64,000 nt of DNA, taken from NCBI GenBank assembly GCA_047621325.1, contig JBLHLT010000001.1:310001-374000 (forward strand), written 5' to 3'. Of the stretch, positions 34,706 through 44,520 are shown in pieces; within the stretch, counting starts at the first letter, position 1; every line of letters begins with the position of its first letter. The notes under the pieces were generated by a model. The model searched no databases. It saw only the letters and a program-made list of their open reading frames with translations, and was not told where the DNA came from. A program made the position numbers and the translations under genes. Source of the DNA: Bermanella sp047621325 (lineage in GTDB: Bacteria; Pseudomonadota; Gammaproteobacteria; Pseudomonadales; Oceanobacteraceae).

Positions 34706-35770
34706 CTACTTGTGGTATTGAGGACTTAATTCAACCACAGCCTCAATAAAAGCTTTGGCATGGTCTGGATCGACAAACTGATGAATACCATGACCTAAAT
34801 TAAATATGTGGCCAGTGCCTTCACCATAACTTGCAAGAATAGAAGCGACTTCTTCACGTATACGCTCAGGCTTCGCATACAGAACACTTGGATCCATATT
34901 ACCTTGCAACGCAACTTGATCACCTACGCGACGACGAGCATTACCAATATCTGTGGTCCAATCTAAACCAAGCGCATCACAGCCTGTATCGGCCATCATC
35001 TCTAACCATTGGCCTGCACCTTTGGTAAATAAGATCACTGGCACCTTACGGCCTTCATGCTCGCGGATTAAGCCATCAACAATTTTTTGCATATACTTAA
35101 GTGAAAATTCTTGGTACGCAGCATGGCTCAACACCCCACCCCAAGTATCAAAAATTTGTACCGCTTGAGCACCGGCTTTAATCTGTGCATTTAAGTAATC
35201 AATAACCGACAACGCCAATTTATTTAATAACTCATGCATCACTTCAGGCTGGTTATACATCATGGCTTTTACATGACGGAAATCTTTACTGCTACCGCCC
35301 TCAACCATATAAGTGGCTAACGTCCACGGTGAACCCGAAAAACCAATCAACGGCACACTACCGTTTAGTTCACGACGAATCGTTGAAACGGCTTTGGTCA
35401 CATAAGACAAATCACTTGCCGTATTCACAATTGGCAATGCGGCTACGTCTTGCTCAGTACGTACTACCTTTTTGAATTTAGGGCCTTCACCTGTTTCAAA
35501 ATAAAGACCTAAATTCATGGCATCAGGAATCGTTAAAATATCGCTGAATAAAATCGCCGCATCTAATGGATAGCGCTCTAAAGGTTGCAGTGTTACCTCA
35601 CAAGCAAAATCATGGTTCATGCACAAGTCCATGAACGAGCCTGCAGTAGCACGACTTGCACGATACTCAGGTAAATAACGACCCGCTTGGCGCATCATCC
35701 AGATTGGCGTGCGATCTACAGGCTGCTTAAGTAAAGCGCGAAGAAAACGATCGTTTTTTAATTCAGTCAT
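34706..35770 (-). CDS. hemE: uroporphyrinogen decarboxylase
   Basis: Decarboxylates uroporphyrinogen III to coproporphyrinogen III in haem synthesis. From ATG 35770 the protein is 354 aa, exactly the E. coli length, and starts MTELKNDRFLRALLKQPVDR. A longer frame to 35788 adds only six residues. The active-site PIWMMRQAGRYLPEYR block (near 22-37), the ILFSDIL aspartate and the GFSGSPWTLATYMVEGG block are intact. It has its own terminator. In Pseudomonas the gene follows gltD directly; here a lipoprotein gene lies between. Confidence 0.96.
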   Translation of the reverse strand: MTELKNDRFLRALLKQPVDRTPIWMMRQAGRYLPEYRASRATAGSFMDLCMNHDFACEVTLQPLERYPLDAAILFSDILTIPDAMNLGLYFETGEGPKFKKVVRTEQDVAALPIVNTASDLSYVTKAVSTIRRELNGSVPLIGFSGSPWTLATYMVEGGSSKDFRHVKAMMYNQPEVMHELLNKLALSVIDYLNAQIKAGAQAVQIFDTWGGVLSHAAYQEFSLKYMQKIVDGLIREHEGRKVPVILFTKGAGQWLEMMADTGCDALGLDWTTDIGNARRRVGDQVALQGNMDPSVLYAKPERIREEVASILASYGEGTGHIFNLGHGIHQFVDPDHAKAFIEAVVELSPQYHK

Positions 35771-35780
35771 ACATTCCAAC

Positions 35781-35805
35781 AAAAACAATGCGCCCTGTGG
35801 GGCGC
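35781..35805 (-). terminator. terminator after the lipoprotein gene
   Basis: Stem GCGCCC / GGGCGC with a short loop, followed on the minus strand by TTGTTTTTG. It lies between the lipoprotein stop and the hemE start, so hemE should have its own promoter or rely on read-through. Confidence 0.55.
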
Positions 35806-35812
35806 TTAAGAA

Positions 35813-38257
35813 TTAATCTTTGATATCAAAATCAGTTAATTTGTATACAGTCACATCAGAGCCATCCGGCACGTAATAAGACGTAGACAGGCCATTGGGA
35901 ACTACATCTGATGTTGAATCTTTAGAAATAGTAAGATGTGCAATTGCCGTTTTTGTTGCGTCATCAATTTCAATTGAAACAGTGTTACCAACAATACTTG
36001 CCACACCTGCACCACCATCAGTTGTAACACTGTCTAGCTGACCGTTTGTTAAGGATATAAGCAGCGTCGCGTTTTCAGGTAAACCTTGTGAACAGCGATT
36101 TTTTACCTTAATAGTATAAGTAGACGTACCGCCTTCTACATTAACTGACAACTGAGGAAAGCTATTATTAGTTAAAGTCGACTCAAAACCAACAAGGTCA
36201 ACCTCTAATTCACCACCTGATATATCGATTCCACTAACTGTTTTTACATTAATGCCTATCGCTCCAAGGCCCGTAAGAGATTTAAAAGTTTCAGGTCTTA
36301 TAATATTGGCAGTAATAAAGTGGCCACGCGCGTTCAAGTATTCATATTTCTTATCTGCAACCGTCTTTGTTGCATTACCTGCATTTAATTTCCAAGCTTT
36401 TTCCCAAACTGGAAAAGTGCTCACCGGGTGAGTACTCGGCACAACTCCAACCCCAGTAGAGCTCAATACATCAACATCATTTCTATCTGTAATGATACTA
36501 GTGGTTTCTGGTAGGTGATTTCTCCGAACATCTGAGTCCGCGACTCTCCATGCAATATTTTGTGAACCAGCTTTAGCACTAGCATCAATACAGGTCAACG
36601 TGGTGTTTGTATCATACCTTCCAAGTGACTCATCCCAAGGGAAAGGACCCTCAATAAACGCAGAATCACCGCGAGACATTTGAATACGCACGCTGTCCTT
36701 TAAATTAATTTGTTCAGCACAGTGGCCTGCAGCAATTGCAGCATCAGAACAATTGGCACCTTGATATTTTATTGCAGATATATCGTCATAAGAACCATTG
36801 TTATTGGTATCAATAAATTCTTCAAAGAAGTTTGTGCTATCAATTGTATAGTTAACTGCTCCTGTTGAATCTTGATCCACCCACACTCGATAAGCATCTG
36901 CTGCCCACTTGAAGTCTGCAATACCGTCACCGTCAATATCAACTATCGGCTGATATGCACCGCCTGTTTCATAATTACCGCTTCCATTTGCATCTATATA
37001 AAATTCTTCATAAGTGGTAAATGATTCACCAATATCAAACAAACCATTACTATTGGCATCTTGAAAATCACCTTGACCTCGAGTGTAAGCCACTATTGTC
37101 ACATACCCATCTACAGGTCTCGGATTTGAACCCTGCCAGGTAACAGAGCACTTACCATCAACTGTTTCACAGCTCGGCCCTATCATTCCGCCAGTTGCGC
37201 GAAAATATACTCGTGTTCCATCAATTACAGGGTTTTGGTAGTGATCACCTATTCTTATGCCTAAATCAATGGTTGCACCATCATAGGCCCATGAGCGAGG
37301 GTTAAAAGATGTTGCTGACAAACTGAAGCTATTTTGATCACCAAGACTAGTGGCCATAGTAATAGGCACTGACATAGTGGTAATTGTATCTGTCACTACA
37401 CCTGCTGTATTTTTAATATCGACAGACGCTTTTACTCTAATGGTACCCGCTGCAGAACCTGCATTTAAAATCACTACGACTGATCCATCAGCACCAGTAA
37501 TAGCTTTCTCTAAAGAAAGGGCTGCGCCGCCATACTCATGATCCAGTACGAACTTAACTGTACGATCAGGCATTGGATTGCCAGAGCGATCGACCACTTG
37601 GAAAGTTAATTTACTTAACGATGGAACCTCTCCGGCACCATAGCCACTTAATGCAATTAAACTTGGCTCTGCCGACAAGAACTGAATAGCTCCTATTTCA
37701 GCTGCCTGAACTTTTATCGCTGTTCTTGCTGTTGCATTAGGGTTTTCGGTTTCTTCTGCAATATAAACCACTATATTATCTGTGGTGCCGAACTCCTTAC
37801 CACAACCTAAATCTTTATAAGTAACGGTTGCAGTACCTGACGCCTTAATTGTAGCTGGCGTGAACTCCGCTAAACCGGCGCTTGTACAAGTAGATACAAA
37901 AGACACTTCGCGCAAACCTAAAAATTGCGCATTGTTAGTATTTAAATCAACTAAATCAACCGAAACAGTCGTGCTACCGCTAGCTGATAAGGACTCACTA
38001 CCTATTAAACCTGTACGAGCAACACCTGGTTGGAATGTACTGCCTGAGCCAATGCCAAGGGCAACTAACACATTATCCTCTGGCACGGTATCCGGCCCCG
38101 TATTAGTACCATCATCGGTGGTGTCTGTTGTATCCGGAGTATCGGTTGTTGTGTCGGACTTAGTAAAATTTGAGTCGCCTGACGAATCAGACCCGCCACA
38201 GGCTGTCAGTAATGACAGCAAGACCATCATGGTCCACATTATTATTGTATTTTTCAT
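35813..38257 (-). CDS. large surface lipoprotein with Ig-like (Big_1-type) domain and calcium-loop motifs
   Basis: An 814-aa predicted lipoprotein of unknown role. The signal peptide ends in a lipobox LLTAC with C20 as acylation site. A Thr/Asp linker follows (about 34-60). Residues about 190-300 look like an invasin-type Ig domain (VVDRSGNPMPDRTVKFVL, then AITGADGSVVVIL). Four Asp/Asn-Gly loops of EF-hand or thrombospondin type occur at 400-411, 422-430, 440-448 and 483-491. The 500-814 part has more beta-rich sequence and cysteines. It has its own terminator. It interrupts a gene order (gltD-hemE) conserved in Pseudomonas, so insertion in this lineage is likely. An adhesin role is only inference. 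Confidence 0.7.
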   Translation of the reverse strand: MKNTIIMWTMMVLLSLLTACGGSDSSGDSNFTKSDTTTDTPDTTDTTDDGTNTGPDTVPEDNVLVALGIGSGSTFQPGVARTGLIGSESLSASGSTTVSVDLVDLNTNNAQFLGLREVSFVSTCTSAGLAEFTPATIKASGTATVTYKDLGCGKEFGTTDNIVVYIAEETENPNATARTAIKVQAAEIGAIQFLSAEPSLIALSGYGAGEVPSLSKLTFQVVDRSGNPMPDRTVKFVLDHEYGGAALSLEKAITGADGSVVVILNAGSAAGTIRVKASVDIKNTAGVVTDTITTMSVPITMATSLGDQNSFSLSATSFNPRSWAYDGATIDLGIRIGDHYQNPVIDGTRVYFRATGGMIGPSCETVDGKCSVTWQGSNPRPVDGYVTIVAYTRGQGDFQDANSNGLFDIGESFTTYEEFYIDANGSGNYETGGAYQPIVDIDGDGIADFKWAADAYRVWVDQDSTGAVNYTIDSTNFFEEFIDTNNNGSYDDISAIKYQGANCSDAAIAAGHCAEQINLKDSVRIQMSRGDSAFIEGPFPWDESLGRYDTNTTLTCIDASAKAGSQNIAWRVADSDVRRNHLPETTSIITDRNDVDVLSSTGVGVVPSTHPVSTFPVWEKAWKLNAGNATKTVADKKYEYLNARGHFITANIIRPETFKSLTGLGAIGINVKTVSGIDISGGELEVDLVGFESTLTNNSFPQLSVNVEGGTSTYTIKVKNRCSQGLPENATLLISLTNGQLDSVTTDGGAGVASIVGNTVSIEIDDATKTAIAHLTISKDSTSDVVPNGLSTSYYVPDGSDVTVYKLTDFDIKD

Positions 38258-38350
38258 GAGGTTCCCTGTTATTTCCCGCTTACGCTTACCGTGATTTATT
38301 CAGTGGGCTATTATCTATGCATCACTGTGAACTAACAATGACGCAAATAC

Positions 38351-38390
38351 AAAAAAGCACGACTAACCCTAAGATTATCGTGCTTTTTTT
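38351..38390. terminator. terminator downstream of gltD
   Basis: A 12-bp stem, AAAAAAGCACGA / TCGTGCTTTTTT, with a 15-nt loop, and A and T tails on both sides. It ends the gltBD transcript and separates it from the lipoprotein gene. Confidence 0.85.
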
Positions 38391-38410
38391 GTAACAGAGC
38401 TGTTTATTTT

Positions 38411-39829
38411 TTAAACGTCTAAGAAGTCTAAAATACCTTCAGCGGCTTGGCGACCTTCCCAAATGGCGGTTACCACTAGGTCAGAGCCACGAACCATATC
38501 ACCACCAGCAAACACTTTTTTGTTACTGGTTTGGAATTTAAACTCTTGCTCTTCTGGTGCAACTACACCGTCCCAGCTGTTGAGTTCGATTCCAAAGTCT
38601 TTAAACCAAGGTGCAGGGCTTGGGCGGAAACCAAACGCGACTAGTACCGCATCAGCTGGCAATACTTCTTCAGAGCCTTCGATCACTTCTGGACGGCTAC
38701 GGCCATTTTCATCTGGCTCGCCCATTTTAGTGGTAACGACTTTAACACCTTCGACCTTATCTTCACCAACGATGGCAACCGGTTGACGGTTAAATAAGAA
38801 CTTAACACCTTCTTCTTTAGCGTTGACTACTTCACGCTTAGAACCAGGCATGTTGGCTTCATCACGACGGTAAGCACAAGCAACGGACTTAGCACCTTGA
38901 CGAATAGATGTTCGGTTACAGTCCATTGCGGTATCACCACCACCTAGTACCACTACTTTTTTGCCTTTCATATCAATGAAATCAGCCGCGTTCTTTTCCC
39001 AGCCTTGGTTGTGATTGACGTTGGCAATCAAGAAATCCAAAGCATCATAAACGCCTGGTAAATCTTCACCTGGGAAACCACCTTTCATGTAGTTGTAAGT
39101 ACCCATACCAAGGAAAACAGCATCATATTCAGCTTCTAATTCGCTGAATTGAATATCTTTACCTATTTCGGTATTTAAGCGAAATTCAACACCCATGCCT
39201 TCGAAGACTTCGCGACGACGGGCCATTACGCTTTTTTCAAGTTTAAATTCTGGAATACCAAAGGTTAATAAGCCGCCAATTTCTGGGTACTTATCAAACA
39301 CAACCGGCGTCACACCATTGCGCGCTAAAACGTCAGCGGCACCTAGGCCTGCAGGGCCTGCTCCAATAATGGCAACTCGCTTGCCAGTCGGCACAACTTT
39401 AGACATATCAGGACGCCAACCCATCGCTAATGCGGTATCGGTAATATATTTCTCAACATTACCAATGGTAACCGCACCAAAACCATCATTTAGCGTACAA
39501 GCACCTTCACATAAACGATCTTGTGGACACACTCGACCACACACTTCAGGTAAGGTATTGGTCGCGTGGCTTAACTCCACGGCTTCCATTATGTTGCCTT
39601 CACTGGCCAGTTGTAACCAGTTTGGAATGTAGTTATGCACTGGGCATTTCCACTCACAATAAGGGTTACCACACGATAAACAACGGTGGGCTTGTTCACC
39701 AGCCTGTTCTTGCTGGAACGGCTGATAAATTTCCACGAAATTTTGTTTACGGGTTTTAATATTCTTTTTAGCTGGGTCTTTACGACCCACATCTAAAAAT
39801 TGAAAATCATTACTTAATCGTTTCGCCAT
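38411..39829 (-). CDS. gltD: glutamate synthase (NADPH) small subunit
   Basis: Beta subunit of GOGAT, which passes electrons from NADPH via FAD and iron-sulphur clusters to GltB. From ATG 39829 the protein is 472 aa, as in E. coli. AGAGGTG just upstream supports this start over the GTG at 39850. Cysteine clusters CLSCGNPYCEWKCPVHN (near 50) and CGRVCPQDRLCEGACTL (near 97) bind Fe-S. FAD site GAGPAG and NADPH site GGGDTAMDC are present. It lies 37 bp after gltB in one operon. Confidence 0.95.
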   Translation of the reverse strand: MAKRLSNDFQFLDVGRKDPAKKNIKTRKQNFVEIYQPFQQEQAGEQAHRCLSCGNPYCEWKCPVHNYIPNWLQLASEGNIMEAVELSHATNTLPEVCGRVCPQDRLCEGACTLNDGFGAVTIGNVEKYITDTALAMGWRPDMSKVVPTGKRVAIIGAGPAGLGAADVLARNGVTPVVFDKYPEIGGLLTFGIPEFKLEKSVMARRREVFEGMGVEFRLNTEIGKDIQFSELEAEYDAVFLGMGTYNYMKGGFPGEDLPGVYDALDFLIANVNHNQGWEKNAADFIDMKGKKVVVLGGGDTAMDCNRTSIRQGAKSVACAYRRDEANMPGSKREVVNAKEEGVKFLFNRQPVAIVGEDKVEGVKVVTTKMGEPDENGRSRPEVIEGSEEVLPADAVLVAFGFRPSPAPWFKDFGIELNSWDGVVAPEEQEFKFQTSNKKVFAGGDMVRGSDLVVTAIWEGRQAAEGILDFLDV

Positions 39830-39866
39830 AGTCACCTCTGTCTGACTCACTCGCTATTGGTAAAAA

Positions 39867-42800
39867 TTACTCGGAGCGAGTCCGGGTGTTTTTCAGCAAT
39901 TGTTCTAAGCTCGCCGCCTTAGGCTTAACCAACCAGAACTTGCCAATGTAATTATCGAAGCGGTCCAAAATAGTTTGGCCCCAAGCACTGCCTGTTTCTT
40001 CAACGTAATTTTTAATAATGCCGCGTAAGTGATTACGATGGCCTTCGGTTTCTTCATTACTAATGCGGTGAATATCTACTAACTCGTGATTGTATTTATC
40101 CACAAAGGTGTTGTCTTGATCTAAGACGTATGCAAAACCACCTGTCATACCGGCACCGAAGTTATAGCCAGTACTGCCTAAAACCGTTACTTGACCGCCT
40201 GTCATGTATTCACAACAGTGATCACCTGCGCCCTCTACTACCGCTTTCGCGCCAGAGTTACGCACTGCAAAACGTTCACCTGCACGACCTGCCGCTAGCA
40301 GCTTACCGCCAGTGGCACCGTATAAGCAGGTATTACCTACAATTGACGCGTCTTGTGATGCGAATTCAGATACCTTAGGTGGGAAAATCACAAGCTTACC
40401 GCCTGTCATGCCTTTACCTACGTAGTCGTTCGCATCCCCTTCAAGGCGCATCTCAAGACCACCGGCATTCCACACACCAAATGATTGGCCCGCTGTACCG
40501 GTTAAGTTAATTTTAATTGGTGCTGTTGCCATGCCTTGGTTGCCATGACGCAATGCAATTTCACCCGACAAGCGTGCGCCAATTGAACGATCGCAGTTAC
40601 CAATTGTGTAAGTGAAGTTACCACCTGCCTTGCTTTCAATGGCTACCAGTGTATCTGCAACCATGCGTTCGGCCATCGCACCGTCATCGTAAGGATTATT
40701 ACGATCAACCTGAACAGTGTGCGGTTTATCCGCTGGGATAAGGTCACTGCCTAGTAACGGAGTAAGGTCTATTTTTCTTTGTTTATTCGTAGCGCCTTCG
40801 ATCATCTCTAGAAGATCTGTACGGCCAACCAATTCACCTAAAGAACGCACGCCCACTGCCGCCATCCATTGACGGGTCTCTTCTGCAACAAAGCGGAAGA
40901 AGTTTTTCACCATCTCAACAGAGCCAATAAAATGCTTTTCACGCAAGTAATCATTTTGTGTAGCAACACCTGTCGCACAATTATTCAAGTGACAAATACG
41001 CAAGTATTTACAGCCTAGAGCAACCATTGGCGTCGTACCAAAACCAAAGCTTTCAGCGCCTAGCATGGCCGCCTTAACAATGTCTAAGCCCGTTTTTAAA
41101 CCACCATCCGTTTGTAGGCGTACTTTCCCACGCAAATCATTTGCTCGTAGTGTCTGGTGTGCTTCTGACAAACCAAGCTCAAATGGCGAGCCGGCATACT
41201 TAATAGACGTTAATGGTGATGCCGCTGTACCGCCGTCATAACCAGAAATCGTAATCAAATCAGCATATGCTTTGGCAACACCTGCTGCGATGGTGCCAAC
41301 ACCTGGTTCTGATACCAATTTCACTGACACTTTCGCGCGTGGATTCACTTGCTTAAGGTCATAAATTAACTGAGCCAAATCTTCGATAGAGTAAATATCG
41401 TGATGCGGTGGCGGTGAAATCAAAGTCACACCCGGCACCGAATAACGCAAGGTAGCAATAAGGTTATTGACCTTACCGCCTGGCAACTGACCACCTTCAC
41501 CCGGTTTCGCACCCTGAGCCACTTTAATCTGTAATACGTCCGCACTTGATAAGTAATGCGGTGTCACGCCAAAACGACCCGACGCAATTTGCTTGATACG
41601 AGAGTTTTTAACCGTGCCATAACGCTTAGGATCTTCACCACCTTCACCAGAGTTAGAATTACCACCTAACTCGTTCATAGCTTGTGCGAGTGCTTCATGC
41701 GCTTCTGGCGATAACGCTCCTAATGACATAGCCGCAGAGTCAAAGCGTGGGAAAATCGCTTCAATCGGTTCAACTTCATCGATTGAAATACTGTTATTGG
41801 TTTTAACGGCTAACAAATCACGTAACGTTGCTGCAGGACGGTTGTTCACAAGATCAGCGTACTTATCGTACGACGCTTGGGAACCAGTCTGTACGGCATC
41901 CTGAATAGTTGTAATCACATCTGGATTAAAGGCGTGATACTCACCACCGTGAACATATTTCAGTAAACCACCTTGATCCAACCCTTTGCGCTCTTTCCAT
42001 GCATTGGCTGCATTTCGCACAAGGTCTTCTTGGAATTCATCAAAACCAGCACCTTGAATACGGCTGCTCAATCCACAAAAACAAAGATCAACCACATCAC
42101 TTGCAAGACCAATACCTTCAAATAATTGCGAACCGCGGTATGAAGCAATTGTAGAGATACCCATTTTAGATAGGATTTTCAGCAAGCCTTTGCGAATACC
42201 CTTACGGTAGTTTTGGTTCGACTGCAAAGGATCGCCCAATAACTCACCCGTACGGTGCATATCTGCTAGCACTTCATAGGTTAACCATGGGTAAACCGCG
42301 GTAGCACCAAATCCAATCAGAACGGCGAAGTGATGCGCGTCGCGGGCATCGCCCGTTTCAATAACTAGGTTACTTTCAGTACGCAAACCTTTCTTAATTA
42401 AACCGTGATGCACTGCACCTGTCGCCATTGCTGCAGGAACCACCAACTGGCCAGCCGCAATATTGCGATCAGACAAAATTAGAATGGTAATCCCTTCTTG
42501 AGAGGCGCTAATCGCTTGCTCTACAACACTATCAATCGCCGCTTTAAGGCCGAAATCAGCGTTATAACCAAGAGAAATAGTTGTAAATTTAAACTCTTCT
42601 TTACCCGTACTCTTCAAGCCATTGAATTTTAATGGTGATAAAACAGGGCTAGTTAGCACGATACGCTTAGCGTGATCGGCATTTTCAACAAATACGTTTT
42701 GCTCTTTACCAATACACGTTTCAAGCGACATTACGATCGCTTCACGTAATGGATCGATTGGCGGATTCGTCACCTGTGCAAACATTTGACGGAAATAATC

Positions 42801-44315
42801 CGCAACATGGCGAGACTTCTGCGAAAGCACAGCCATTGGCGCATCATCACCCATTGAGCCAGTGCCTTCGACACCTTGTTCGGCCATAGGACGCAATACT
42901 TGCTCACGCTCTTCAAAGCTAACAAGGTGTAGTTTTTGACGAGCTTTTAATTCATCTTTGTTTAAATTATTTTCTTTGAAGCTTTCTAGCTCTAATTTAG
43001 ATTCAATTCGCATTGAGTTTTCTTTCAACCATTTGCTGTAAGGTTGAGAATTCTTCAAGCGATTATCAATTTCGTCTGCTTCTAACACTTCACCCGTTAA
43101 GGTATCAATCGCTAGAATCTGACCAGGACCAACACGCCCTTTTGAAATAACATCTTCTGGTTTATAGCTGTGCGTACCAATTTCAGAAGCCACTGTAATA
43201 AAGCCATTTTTGGTTTTCACCCAACGAGAAGGGCGCAAGCCATTACGGTCAAGACCACAAACCGCATAACGACCATCAGTAATAACCAAGCCAGCCGGAC
43301 CATCCCAAGGCTCCATATGCATTGAGTTGTAGTCATAGAATGCGCGTAAATCAGCATCCATTGTCTCAACGTTTTGCCAAGCCGGTGGAATCATCATGCG
43401 GATCGCGCGGAACATATCCATACCACCGGTATGCAATAGCTCAAGCATGTTATCCATAGAAGACGAATCCGAACCTGTTGTATTAACAATAGGCTGAATA
43501 GACTCCAAGTTTTCTAACAATGGCGATTGGAATTTATTACCTCGGGCTGCCGCCCAGTTACGATTACCGCGAATGGTGTTGATCTCACCATTGTGAGCCA
43601 ATAGACGGAATGGCTGAGCCAAAGGCCAGCGCGGCGCGGTATTAGTAGAAAAGCGCTGATGGAATACACAAATAGCGGTTTCTAAGCGTTCATCACCTAG
43701 ATCTAAATAGAAATTGGGAAGGTCCACTGGCATCATTAAACCTTTATAAGACAAGGTTTTTTCTGACAAAGAACAAATGTAGAAGTCGCTGAATTCAGCT
43801 AAGGCAATTTCAGCCTTACGACGCGCATAATATAGTTGTACCGCAAATGCTTGCTCTGTTTTTGTCTCTGTTGCGCTTACAAATACCTGCTCAAAACGAG
43901 GCAAACAATCAACCGCCATAGGCCCTAAGCAGTCATTATTTGTAGGAACCACACGCCAGCCATTTACCGCTAAACCTTGATCAGCAAACGCTTTATTCAT
44001 TGCGGTACGCTGTTGATCTGCAATTGCAGCATCTAGATCTAAGAAGATCATACCCACAGCATATTGTTCAGGCAGCTCTATACCCAAGTCGGCTTTAGCC
44101 ACCTGACGTAAGAAGCCATCTGGCTTTTGAATCAATAAGCCACAACCATCACCTGTTTTGCCATCTGCCGCGATACCGCCGCGGTGTGTCATACAAGTCA
44201 ATGATTCAATAGCCGTACGCAATAGGTCATGACTCGTCTGACCTTCCATGTGGGCAATCAAGCCAAAACCACAGTTGTCTTTGAATTCACCTGGTGTGTA
44301 CAGACCTGTTCTCAT
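39867..44315 (-). CDS. gltB: glutamate synthase (NADPH) large subunit
   Basis: Alpha subunit of GOGAT, making two glutamates from glutamine and 2-oxoglutarate. About 1482 aa from ATG 44315. It has a class II amidotransferase domain with catalytic cysteine in DNCGFGLIAH near the N-terminus and a central FMN-binding synthase domain (GEGGQLPGGKVN, GYDGGTAASPL). The 3Fe-4S cysteines are in CKYLRICHLNNCATG, and a C-terminal GXGXG domain follows (GQSFGVWNAGG, GATGGKLLAAGRAGERF). The frame extends to 44363. The chosen start gives MRTGLYTPGEFKDNCG, the pseudomonad-type N-terminus. A palindrome AATGCC-TTATAT-GGCATT (44347-44364) lies in the leader. Confidence 0.95.
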   Translation of the reverse strand: MRTGLYTPGEFKDNCGFGLIAHMEGQTSHDLLRTAIESLTCMTHRGGIAADGKTGDGCGLLIQKPDGFLRQVAKADLGIELPEQYAVGMIFLDLDAAIADQQRTAMNKAFADQGLAVNGWRVVPTNNDCLGPMAVDCLPRFEQVFVSATETKTEQAFAVQLYYARRKAEIALAEFSDFYICSLSEKTLSYKGLMMPVDLPNFYLDLGDERLETAICVFHQRFSTNTAPRWPLAQPFRLLAHNGEINTIRGNRNWAAARGNKFQSPLLENLESIQPIVNTTGSDSSSMDNMLELLHTGGMDMFRAIRMMIPPAWQNVETMDADLRAFYDYNSMHMEPWDGPAGLVITDGRYAVCGLDRNGLRPSRWVKTKNGFITVASEIGTHSYKPEDVISKGRVGPGQILAIDTLTGEVLEADEIDNRLKNSQPYSKWLKENSMRIESKLELESFKENNLNKDELKARQKLHLVSFEEREQVLRPMAEQGVEGTGSMGDDAPMAVLSQKSRHVADYFRQMFAQVTNPPIDPLREAIVMSLETCIGKEQNVFVENADHAKRIVLTSPVLSPLKFNGLKSTGKEEFKFTTISLGYNADFGLKAAIDSVVEQAISASQEGITILILSDRNIAAGQLVVPAAMATGAVHHGLIKKGLRTESNLVIETGDARDAHHFAVLIGFGATAVYPWLTYEVLADMHRTGELLGDPLQSNQNYRKGIRKGLLKILSKMGISTIASYRGSQLFEGIGLASDVVDLCFCGLSSRIQGAGFDEFQEDLVRNAANAWKERKGLDQGGLLKYVHGGEYHAFNPDVITTIQDAVQTGSQASYDKYADLVNNRPAATLRDLLAVKTNNSISIDEVEPIEAIFPRFDSAAMSLGALSPEAHEALAQAMNELGGNSNSGEGGEDPKRYGTVKNSRIKQIASGRFGVTPHYLSSADVLQIKVAQGAKPGEGGQLPGGKVNNLIATLRYSVPGVTLISPPPHHDIYSIEDLAQLIYDLKQVNPRAKVSVKLVSEPGVGTIAAGVAKAYADLITISGYDGGTAASPLTSIKYAGSPFELGLSEAHQTLRANDLRGKVRLQTDGGLKTGLDIVKAAMLGAESFGFGTTPMVALGCKYLRICHLNNCATGVATQNDYLREKHFIGSVEMVKNFFRFVAEETRQWMAAVGVRSLGELVGRTDLLEMIEGATNKQRKIDLTPLLGSDLIPADKPHTVQVDRNNPYDDGAMAERMVADTLVAIESKAGGNFTYTIGNCDRSIGARLSGEIALRHGNQGMATAPIKINLTGTAGQSFGVWNAGGLEMRLEGDANDYVGKGMTGGKLVIFPPKVSEFASQDASIVGNTCLYGATGGKLLAAGRAGERFAVRNSGAKAVVEGAGDHCCEYMTGGQVTVLGSTGYNFGAGMTGGFAYVLDQDNTFVDKYNHELVDIHRISNEETEGHRNHLRGIIKNYVEETGSAWGQTILDRFDNYIGKFWLVKPKAASLEQLLKNTRTRSE

Positions 44316-44520
44316 AGACGCTCTCATCAAAAATTCTTTATAAATCAATGCCTTATATGGCATTTGGACGCCGATTCAGTAGTTTTGAACAGACAAAAGG
44401 AGGCTTATTCTACACGCGAGTGAGGGTAGGCTCAAATAAATTAGCCAAACTAGAGGTTTATCACGTAAAGAGGAGGGGAATTCCGTTACGCTGTGCAGTT
44501 AAGATAAATGTAAAATAGGG

